DNA of 64,000 nt from Diphasiastrum complanatum (taxonomy: Eukaryota; Streptophyta; Lycopodiopsida; Lycopodiales; Lycopodiaceae). The stretch covers positions 46,819,079-46,883,078 of the forward strand of contig CM055096.1 of the NCBI GenBank assembly GCA_029204225.1. Direction: 5' to 3'. Positions 55,334 to 64,000 of the stretch are shown here, in pieces (position 1 is the stretch's first letter; each line of letters begins with the position of its first letter). Below the pieces are notes generated by a model. The model did not search any database and was not told the DNA's origin. It was given only the letters and a program-made list of their open reading frames with translations. Made by a program: the position numbers and the translations under genes.

Positions 55334-57905
55334 TTATTGGGGACTTTTATTGGCCTCGCGTCGAATCTTGATTAAATGATACTGCACATTTTCCATAAAG
55401 TCGAGACGTGCAGTATTAAAATCCAAATTGTGTGGCAGAAAACAACGGTGGGCTCCGGCAATCCACTTGGAGGTTGTCCATGATGTGAAGCGTGATTCCC
55501 AGGAGCCTCCCATCATTGTCACACGAAAATATAAACGAGCAACCGACAGCTGATCTTTGATTTGCTCTGAGGCCATCGACTTATTTGGATCGAATGCCAG
55601 AGGAGGGAGACAATCGTCCCATCTGGTTGCCATTGACGCCAACAGACTTAGATCTTTAGCAAACATTGCCGATTGTCGCACCATTGGATTTGGAGAGTGG
55701 ACATATTCTCTCTGATAGGCTTGTAAGGCACGGTGGAAATCCACTGAGATTGTCTAGCTGTAGGGTTGATGGATGATTGGCCAATTGGGCATATGGATGG
55801 TGATCTTGTCCATAGCCAACCCCAAATCTTTCCATTTATTTCTTCGCGGCATTGGCACGTAATAGAGATCTACCCGCAATTGGCGAGGGCTGGCGACGTA
55901 ACTCCTAATTAATTTTGGAGTTTTTTCAAAAATAGTGATTCTCCATGCCGGCTGCTCTCCCAATGCAGGTATTTTATCCAACTCTTTGCCGGCCTCTATC
56001 TCAGAGGTCTTAAACTTCAGAACCCATCCACCACATGAGGACTCATGCAGATGTTGCTTTAAGAAGTTCTACATCTGGTCCTTGACGCGAATGGGCCTTC
56101 TGAATAGAGGTGTGGTCCTTGATGAGGATGGACCTGCTTGTACTGCCGGTAAGATTGGTGGTTGTTCGGCTATATCTGGAGCTCCCCCCTGGTCCATGCT
56201 CGAATCTACCCTTGTATCCATTGGTAGAACTTCTTGGCACACACGACCTTATCCATCTGGTTATGTGCGGTTGTCAGGATGTTTTGTTAGGAGCTGATGT
56301 AATCTTCCAAGCGATCAGCTTGTTGTTGGGCCAACTTCTTTTCGACTTCAACCTTGTCTTCATGTTGTTTGGCAATCTTTAACTCTCAATCCAACTGGAC
56401 AATTTTCTGGCTGATCAGAGTATTTTCGGACCCCATCTCGAAGATTCTCTATTCCATTTTCTTCTCTTATCTAGCATAGACTGGATCACTTGCGCAAGGC
56501 TTAAAACCAAACCTAGAGCATCACCAAAATCAACGGTTGTGGAGGCGGCAGCAGTAGGAGGACCTGATGGTACTCTAGTAGGCGTAAAATAGGTGCCACT
56601 AGTTCTTCTTTTTCAAAAATGTCCTCCTCTTCAAATCCCGCAGACACTGTGGCATCGAACTATTTCGGTGATTTCATAGCCTTGTTGACCCGAAGTGCGG
56701 CTGGGCTATCTTCCGTGTGAGGTTGCTGGCTGACATCAACACAACAGTAGATTCATGGATATGTCCGAATCCTCTTCCAGGGAATTGGAGCTCAAACGTG
56801 CACAGGGCTCTGGGGCATTTCAAAAATTTTGGTGGCCCCAAGGGGGTCGGAATCATCGAACATATCCATAAAGAACTGTGTGTTTGGTGAGGTGGCTTTG
56901 GTGTGTGGGGGTGAGGCGGACTGGGCAGTTGTGATGGGAATGGTAGGCCCAATGGTCACAGATTGTCCTTGAATGGAAGCAGAGGCAAGGGAAGCATCAA
57001 AGGTTGGGGGAATGGGAAGTTCAGTGCGAACAATAGCAGGGGGTGGAAGCGCAGCTGACGAGGTATGCCTAGTGCGACGTCGTGATGCGGAAGGCGAGTC
57101 AAGAATAACGATCTCGCTGTGTGGACGACGACGACAACTATGAGAACTCGAGGCCTGGTGAGATGACTCTACCGGTGCTTCTTCGTAGACCGAAAGCACG
57201 GAATCCAGGTGGAAGCCATGGATTCTGTTTTCTAAGTGAGAAGCGGCTAAAAGGGACAATAAAGAGCTAACAGCGAACTGTTGCTTAGTATTGGCTTTAA
57301 TAGCTCGTTTGAACTCACCAGAAATAGTCTTGAGCCAATTATATGGTTCGAGAGGGGCTTTGGCCAACTTGGTGTGGGACTCCAGTATCCCATGGAGGAT
57401 TTGTGATGTGATGCGGTCTTTCCTGAGGTTGCCAACCATCAGGAAGTTGTTCAGTAGCTGGGCAGCAGCGTGTATTGAAGGCTCAATGATGGCTTCTAGA
57501 AGGTAGTCATCCTTGGTCCAGTGCAGATCGTTGGTGAGGCCAATATATGGCTTGATGGCCTATTTAGTGTGCTTGTGATTGGGTGAGTCCTGCGTGCCAG
57601 ATGCTATACCTATAGCTGCAAGGGCGGCCTCAGTGATACGCACCTTGTGTGTGGCTCCCTGGAAAGTGATATGAAATTTAGATTTCTCTTCCTTCCATGT
57701 ACTGAAGGCAAGAGTGATAGACTCCATATTGATGCGACCAGAAAAGACTCTCTCATGAATACCCATTGCAGTGAGCAGAGGCTCCGCAAGGGTCATCCAT
57801 TGAGTGACCATGCTTGTGCTAGGAAGGATCATGATGTCCGTTGCAAATGGGACATCACAATGGATAGTATAGCGCGGAGACTAGGAAGTATCGGTAGAAG
57901 ACATG
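55334..57905 (-). pseudogene. ORF-X copy 2 (accessory ORF of OTA gypsy element), near full length
   Basis: Minus strand from MSSTDTS at 57905: an N-terminal block (ILPSTSMVTQWMTLAEPLLT, ESITLAFSTWKEEKSKFHI, GATHKVRITEAALAAIGI, MVGNLRKDRITSQILHGILE), a Ser/Thr/Pro-rich linker (57200-56790), a coiled-coil-like block (VQLD-ELKIAKQHEDKV; near 56400-56280), a Ser/Gly/Arg-rich stretch, and a C-terminal block (SYVASPRQLRVDLYYVPMPR, AMDKITIHMPNWPIIHQ, SLLASMATRWDDCLPPLAFD). It spans about 850 codons with several stops and shifts. All blocks are matched in copy 3. Function unknown; no enzyme motif, signal peptide or clear membrane segment is seen. It ends just before a polypurine tract and LTR. Confidence 0.65.
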
Positions 57906-58014
57906 ATGATCAGAAAGAAAATATAAAACGCGTAAAAGTGTCTTAGAAAGCAGTGCAGTAATTTTAAAAGGCTTTGGTCGTCGTAAAAATTTGCAAGAGC
58001 TTCGCTAAAGTTCC

Positions 58015-58490
58015 TTTCTCTTATCATATTTGATAAAAAAAAAAAATCAGCATTTGAGACAGATGTAACAGTAATAGTCATGTTGAGAAAGTTTTCTAAA
58101 GTATCACAGTATGCATTATTGCCAAACTTAACAAATGTATTAGTATTGGGTATAATTTCTACATACTGCATAGGATAAATCCAATACGGACAATCATCAT
58201 TGGGGACAATGTTTTTATTGAAAAAAGACAAAGAGTTGATGACATTGATTAAACATATATCATATATGTAATGGAATGAATAATTAAACATATGTAATAG
58301 GTCCCATCTATTCAGCTTAGCCAATCTAATACATAATCTATATTTGAAGTAGAAAAAATACAGATTGCACCAAATAGGCGAACATGGAAAACCCATAGGG
58401 ATTCCCATAATTTGCTTCCAAATGCCATCTCCTAATCTCACATACATATTTTGGCATAGCCAAGAAGTGATGACTTTAGTGACCCATAAA
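58015..58490 (-). pseudogene. Penelope-like element reverse transcriptase fragment
   Basis: Minus strand: WLCQNMYVRLGDGIWKQIMG, then GIPMGFPCSPIWCNLYFFYF, RLCIRLAKLNRWDLL, HMFNYSFHYIYDICLIN and PYWIYPMQYVEI. PLE reverse transcriptases have the same sequence of motifs (GIPMG-x-CSP-x-CNLY, then RYIDD-IN, then IYP). The catalytic YIDD is changed to YIYD, so it is inactive. No GIY-YIG endonuclease is seen. It begins where gypsy RT stops and ends about 110 bases before the ORF-X start, with an A-run near 58030. Confidence 0.8.
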
Positions 58491-59060
58491 AATGTAGACT
58501 TCACGGATCGTTCCTGGTGGTGGTAGATCAACAATGATCTTGATCTTTGATAAGTCTGTGGCGATCCCGTGTCTAGATACTATATGGCTGAGAATCAAGC
58601 CATGTATAACCCAAAATTGACATTTTTCTGGATTCAAGGAGATCTGGAAAATGCGACATTTTTGTAGCACCTTCTCCAAATTGGATAAGTGTTTGAGTCT
58701 GGTCCATGCACGCACAGATCGTCCAAGAAAATTTCCAGAAATTTTTGCAAATACTCTTTGAATGTCGCTTGCATGACTCGCTGGAAAGTGCTTGGGGCAT
58801 TGTAAAGTCCGAATGGCATCATCCTATAGGCATAGGTTTCCCATTCTGTGGCGAATGTTGTCTTATGCTGGTCTTGGGGTGCTATCTTCACATGGTTGTA
58901 ACTGCTGAAGTCGTCTAAAAAATTGTAGGCTTCGGCCCCAGCTACTCTATCAAGGACACTTTCCATAAAGGGTAAAGAAAAATGATCCTTTTTGTTAATT
59001 GCATTTAGCGCCTTCTTTGCAAGCTTGATCCTTGGTGGAAATCACACTGAGAGAGGCAAG
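58479..59060 (-). pseudogene. Ty3/gypsy (OTA type) reverse transcriptase fragment
   Basis: Minus strand: KALNAINKKDHFSLPFMESV, YNFLDDFSSYNHVKIAPQDQ, KTTFATEWETYAYRMMPFGL, NAPSTFQRVM and the catalytic LEIFLDDLCVHG (FLDD for YLDD). After a frameshift near 58690 it continues LEKVLQKCRIFQISLNPEKC, IVSRHGIATDLSKIK and IREVYIFMGH. It stops at the PLE junction. It may be from the same element as ORF-X copy 2, with integrase lost. Confidence 0.92.
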
Positions 59061-60519
59061 AAAGTCCATTTGCATTGAGCTAGTTGGAGGTATTAGTTGG
59101 GACCAGAATATAATCAATAAAGGAGTTCAAATTCAGTGCAGTCGGATCTGTTGATTAGAGGACATGATTGGAAAGCTGCAAGAACTTTCAATAACAAGAG
59201 GGGTGGAGGTATGTCAAAATGGCAGGCCATCAAAGTGCGACCAAGAATTGGCTTCAGAGAATGTGCTTCCTTTTCAAGAACATAAAATGTATCCACCATC
59301 CTTGGGAGGGGCAAAAGACAGAACTGACAACTTGGCCAACTCCATATTATCCTACAAGGATGTTGGATTTTAATTTGACTCCTACTCACTTGATTCTATC
59401 TTTTGAGAACTCATGTACATACTTGCTCTTACTATAGTCTATGAAAATGAATTGTTATTTGAGACAATCCACCCTTTTACATGCACATTATATTCAAAGA
59501 AGAGCAATGTTTACTCAACTTTGGCTCAAATATTTGAGTTCAAGTCACACCACTCAACTTGACACCGACTCTACACTATCGACTGTCAAATGGTACCACT
59601 CAAAATGAAGCACTTTCTCTGCCGAATCCAATGCAGATTATGTCACTGTTCAATCATGTTGTTGTATGCAATTATTCATCACTGTCCATTTAATGACTAC
59701 AGTTCATAATACAGATTGTTCTAATAGTTTGGTCTCTTCTTGTTTTACACGTGTGTTAAATTTCACACATGGGGAGTGCCCAAAAATGTGATTGTGATCT
59801 CCTCAGACTTGGTGACTGCACAAAGATCATACATAGATTGGAATCCAAGATCTATTTAACAAATCTATGACAAGAGCACTTCGTAACATGCATATATTAC
59901 TCATACAACTACATTCACATGTGTGAAGACTTGTCAAAGAAAAAACTAAGTGTAGAAAAGCCTTGCTCTCGGATAGAGAGAGAGAAACCAACTATCAAAA
60001 CTCGAGTAGACAAAAAGCCAAAAATGCTCCAAAATGTAGAAAGTTTCTTAACTCCTAAAAATTACATAGAATGGATCCAAAACACATATAAGTAGTAATC
60101 TAATGTGAAGGGGAGTGAAACATGATTGGACCCCTTCTTGTCCTCCTCTAAATATGATTGGTTGAGTGAATTATGTGTCCTCAATCTTGATTGGGCCAAA
60201 TTGGTGGATATCTCTTGTTGGGGGTATTCCCGACATATTGTAAATAAATAATATCGGCCAATAAAATGTGTTGCGAGGGCATGGCATCCTGCGCGTATAA
60301 GCCCATGGCCCAATGAGCACGCAAGTTGAGTTGTAAATAAAATAATAGACTTGGGCCCCTTTGTAATCAATATAAAACTTGAGGCCCAAAGTCAATTTTA
60401 AACTTAGAGTTGGGTCCAATTTTGGACTCACATGAATCTTGTGATTTTTATTGTACTTTCTGTGACCCTTGGATCAAGTTGGGTCCAAGATGAATGGTTA
60501 GGATTTATGTGAATATTAG
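59061..60519. other. Unassigned, no gene
   Basis: No domain is seen. TGTTGGGGGTATTCCCGACA near 60217 has the look of an LTR start, without a partner. Confidence 0.3.
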
Positions 60520-60615
60520 AAAGCGCTTTATGGTCTTAAACATGCACCACGTGTGTGGTATAGCATGATTGATGACTGTATAAAAAGTAGACTCTACTTT
60601 AAGGGAGAGAGTTAG
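60520..60615 (+). pseudogene. Copia RT scrap joined to polypurine tract
   Basis: KALYGLKHAPRVWYSMIDDC is a central RT motif. Within 20 codons it meets AAGGGAGAGAG, a polypurine tract, and a TAG, so the rest of RT and all RNase H are deleted. The tract and following TTAGAAT resemble 11787-11805. Confidence 0.8.
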
Positions 60616-60640
60616 AATTAAAGTAGAATCACTGTGCTAC

Positions 60641-60864
60641 TGTACTGTGGGTCCTATCAGTCGATAAGGACCGGTTGGCCTCACCACGAGGCAAGTTGAC
60701 GGGACACGCGTCCCGCCAACGGCAACATGGGTTGCCTGAGTGAACAACTATATGTACAATGTAATTTCATCTTGAGAAATACAATGGTTATGTGAGCTTG
60801 TTGTGGAGAGTGTTTTCTGTCTGTGTTATTGTGTGTAGCATGATCTGTATTCCTGTTCGAAGCA
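60641..60864 (+). repeat. LTR-like repeat, copy C
   Basis: 224 bases, TGTACTGTGGGTCC to CGAAGCA, followed by AATTCTAAGT as in copy B but without the primer-binding site. It may be the start of a 5' LTR whose interior was replaced by PLE sequence. Confidence 0.8.
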
Positions 60865-60875
60865 AATTCTAAGTC

Positions 60876-61160
60876 AAGATACATGGGATAATATTTTGTT
60901 TGGTTGGAAATTTACTTATAACATAAGGAAATTCCTCTACAAACCTAATGAGGTGTTTTGCAAATTTAAACTGGACTGTTTTGATGCATGTCATTGTAAT
61001 AGTGATATTCAGTTGTTACCTTTTATATCTTACAAATGGGGGCATGTAGTATCACCTAATACTGGCATTGTAAGGATAAGAGAAGTGAAATCTGAAATTG
61101 ACAAAGGTCTGAATCATATTCTTGTTAAAAAAACAGCAGATCAGAGACCTCGATCTCAGT
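60876..61160 (+). pseudogene. Penelope-like element N-terminal fragment (DKG motif)
   Basis: Encodes FGWKFTYNIRKFLYKPNEVF, a Cys/His stretch CFDACHCNSDIQ, LLPFISYKWGHVVSPNTGIV and EVKSEIDKGLNHILVKKT. The DKG motif with LNHI is characteristic of the conserved region upstream of RT in Penelope-like elements. It is open over about 88 codons and then joins ORF-X copy 3. The RT part seen at 58.0-58.5 kb lies on the other strand, so the two are not one simple copy. Confidence 0.7.
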
Positions 61161-61179
61161 AACTATGGCAAAATAAGAG

Positions 61180-64000
61180 CAAATTTCACCCAAAACTGAT
61201 GGATCTGCTACTAAATATCTATCAGACCCTCAGCCACCCAGATTTGGCCCTTGCCTTCTAATACCCTGATTCAACCATGGCTTCAGACTGCTGGCCCAAT
61301 TCTTGAGGCAATGGGTTTTTTCTCGACGCTTTTCAATTCTGACATTAACATGGGCCTCGCCCTTCACGCTTATGCCACATGGGAAGCGTCAAAGTCACGT
61401 TTCCACTTCTTGTACCAAGGTACCATGTACAAGGTACGGATTAACGCAGACTCGATGGTCACCATTGGCATTATGTCCAGTGACCATCAGCCCATCTCCC
61501 ATCATCAAGAAAAAGCTCTGATCAAACCTTTCGTCGTCCAGACTGCACCAGAGATTTTGATCCAAACTAACAATGGTTACTTGATAGATGCTATCACGGA
61601 ACTAGTCATACAGGGGCAGCTGCACATCTGTTGAATAACTTTTTGGTTGTTTCAATATTTTGCAAGGACAGAATCTAGTCCACGCTGATGAGTCAGACAC
61701 TGGAGTCCTTCCTGTGATTCCCTGGCCCCACTATTGTGCCATACGACTGGCATGCCTTTCTCATCTATGAACTAACCATCTCCATCAAACCCAACACCCG
61801 TGAGCATATCGCAGCGGGCCCCCTACTGTGCAATTTTGCTTGTGCACTTTTCGAGACAAAAGTGCGCGGTTTTCACCGCTCCAGCCTCCTATCTTCCATT
61901 GTACCGCACACTAAATCTGCCATCTGCCGCATCCACATCCTCCCAACCTGTAGTTACTAACACGACGACTAGCAAAAGAATGTGTGGCACTGTCCCTTTC
62001 TCCTCATCTCCACCTATCACTAGATGTCGTACCATCGCCACAACAGTAACAACTCCATCTACCACCACCACTTTTTGTTCTATACAACCTCCTCCTCCTG
62101 TTTCTATTACCGCTCCTCTTCTTTTGGTTCCATCCACATCGACTGCTTATGTTTCCATTCTCGTCTCCTTTGTTGACACTATTTCTACCTATGTTCCACT
62201 TTCTACTACCTCTTCCATTACTATTGCATCCTCCATTACTCCTTTTTCCACCATTGTTCCTCTCCAGTTTAACCCTTCTATCTCTCAGTTGTCTCCGGAC
62301 ACTCTAGCGTGGATGCAAGTCATCAACTTTTCACTGCCACGACAAACCATTTTTGCTCCATCTTTGTCTTCCGTACTCCACACTACACTCCAATTCTCCT
62401 CTGTTCCACCCATTCTCTCTTTTGGACAAATTGTCCCCACCCCCATTTCCACTTCTGTTCCTCCCACACCACCCATTTCACCATCAAAGTTGTCGAGGGC
62501 AACCAACCGTTGCTTGATGATGCATTTGTTCAGACAATATTCATTTTATCACCAGATCAGACAGATCCCACCGCCCTAGATGATGGAAGGTCCCTTGAGA
62601 ATTTTATCAAAGACAACGATCATGGCATTGTACCGGCCATTGGGGCCACTACCACACAAGCCCCTATTAATACTAACATATCGGCTCTTCCAACAGATTT
62701 AATGACGACGTACCAAGCCTTGGGAAGATACATCCAGGAGGCGGTAGCAGCTAGGGCCACATTGGACAGCCGGGTACTCCACTTGGCAACAAGCAAGACC
62801 CAGCTGCGAGCAGAACTCATGAAGCTGCAGCAAGAGCTTCTCATAGCTCAACAACAAGAACAAGACGGGCACTGGAAGATTGTCAAGATGCAGCAGAAGT
62901 AGGATGGCCTAAATTAATATATCCAGAGCCTCTCCAAAGAGCTGACAGATGCCTTCATGAAGGTGCGAGAGCTTCAATTTGAAGCATCCCAACGGCTTGC
63001 TCCCCTCCAAGCGCAACTACAAATCTATGAAGCAGGGAATACGTGCCTGGGGGCGGAAGTGAAAGCATTACAAAGTGAAAAGCTCGCCTGGCTAGCTCAA
63101 CCCACACCAGACTCAAGGCCGCTCTCTCAAGCAGAGATGAATCTCTTTAGGCGTCAGGTGCAGGTGTATAGCCAAACCTTGAACAACTACCAGACGGAGT
63201 TCGACAAGTACCGGACAAGCGCAACTCACGAGCTCACCCAGGCCAAACAAGCCCTCAAGGCTTGCCAACAATACATGGAGAAGAACCACCCAACCCCAGT
63301 GGTGATTCCAACGCCACCTGTTTTTGATACTGCATAGGCAAGCACTAGCCAAGACCAAGGCCAGCAGACAGCATGGGTGACAAGTCTAGATCAGAGGTCA
63401 GAAGGCCTAGACCAAGGACCAACTGATACGGGTACTGAGACGCGGGACCAAGGCCAAGACGCAAGTCCTAGCCATAGCCACGAGGAAGGACAAGTCTCAT
63501 CATCAAGAGGCTCGCACACCATATCTGTCAGTCGGGCCTTTCGACGTCCCAAGTTCATGGAGGAGAAAATCAACGAATTTCTAGCCAAGTATCCCCATGA
63601 CTCATCAAGAGACGGCTGACAGATCTCATTTTCGGCCCAGACAATAAAAGGCAATGAGCTCCAAGCACTACCCGCCCTCCAACCACAACCAGAGTGGTGC
63701 CAGCAGCTCTTTGAACGGGACCCTGCGGCCATCAGGGCCTATGTGACAAGTTCGCAACAGTTACGGGTGAACGCACACTTCCTGCCATGCACACGATGAT
63801 CCAAATGGGCAGAATGCGACACCCCTCTGGACAAGATCACTATCCAAAATTTCAATTGGCCAAGGATCCATTTAGAGCACGGTTGGAATACGGATGTAGA
63901 CGTCCGAAGGGCTCTCACCCTATTTGCAAATAAGTATTTCAACTGCCCTGACCCAACAGTCCACGCGGTAGCCACTTACGCCCGAGACTTAGAGCCTTTA
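61180..64000 (+). pseudogene. ORF-X copy 3, runs off the window end
   Basis: Same block order as copy 2: N-terminal SNTLIQPWLQTAGPILEAMG, MGLALHAYATWEASKSRFHF, GTMYKVRINADSMVTIGI and YLIDAITELVIQ; a Ser/Thr/Pro-rich linker (61900-62580); a Gln/Leu-rich coiled coil (LDSRVLHLATSKTQLRAELM; FEASQRLAPLQAQLQIYEAG; 62700-63260); a charged Asp/Gln/Ser stretch; and a C-terminal block (AYVTSSQQLRVNAHFLP, PLDKITIQNFNWPRI, VHAVATYARDLEPL) open to base 64000. Stops at 61632, 62900, 63335 and 63618 and frameshifts break it. The linker has diverged most and the two end blocks least, which argues that they were once protein-coding and under selection. Confidence 0.65.

Noticed and set aside
62285-62506. Minus-strand frames over the ORF-X Ser/Thr/Pro linker
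   Set aside because: Low-complexity shadows; the plus-strand block order matches copy 2.

Overview
This window looks like nuclear DNA from a land plant, in a transposon-dominated intergenic block. The evidence is Ty1/copia elements primed from initiator tRNA-Met, Ty3/gypsy elements of the non-chromovirus (OTA) type, a CACTA (En/Spm) transposase with a spliceosomal intron, and one exon-like fragment resembling plant GLTSCR1/BRIP chromatin-remodelling subunits. Penelope-like (PLE) fragments with the DKG and GIPMG motifs point, weakly, to a non-angiosperm such as a fern, lycophyte, bryophyte or conifer. I found no rRNA or tRNA gene, no CRISPR array and no intact host gene. Almost every reading frame is a broken retroelement piece.

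Layout. 0-8.2 kb: a LINE ORF1-like remnant, a long GA/CA microsatellite, a broken gypsy integrase, and a complete non-coding LTR element (3260-7018, minus). 8.2-8.6 kb: the GLTSCR1/BRIP-like exon beside a CT microsatellite. 10.3-12 kb: a copia RT-RNase H block. 12.7-16 kb: a gypsy element with gag fused to integrase, followed by an extra ORF (called ORF-X here). 17-30 kb: stacked copia fragments of several families and a gypsy integrase. 30-33.1 kb: a second copy of the family-Z copia (family Z also lies at 19.8-23.7 and 40.4-42.4 kb). 33.2-38.5 kb: a full-length LTR element nested in a copia RNase H gene, with perfect 5-bp target duplication and 832-bp LTRs but no recognisable full pol. 39-42 kb: gypsy RT start and family-Z copia. 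42.4-46 kb: T/G-rich DNA, a diverged ~520-bp tandem duplication, and an unrecognised ORF with an Arg/Gly-rich tail broken by one TAG. 46-47.7 kb: CACTA transposase C-terminus and probable terminus. 47.7-55 kb: minus-strand copia elements, one near complete from PBS to RT and cut by a gypsy LTR. 55-59 kb: ORF-X copy 2 with PPT and LTR, a PLE reverse transcriptase fragment, and gypsy RT. 60.5-64 kb: copia scraps, a PLE N-terminal fragment and ORF-X copy 3 running off the window.

The genes do not form a pathway. The window records nested insertion, internal deletion and recombination among retroelements. The least explained items are ORF-X (three copies with a shared multi-domain layout, sitting between integrase and 3' LTR), the non-autonomous 33.2-38.5 kb element with duplicated modules, and the 44.6-46.0 kb ORF.
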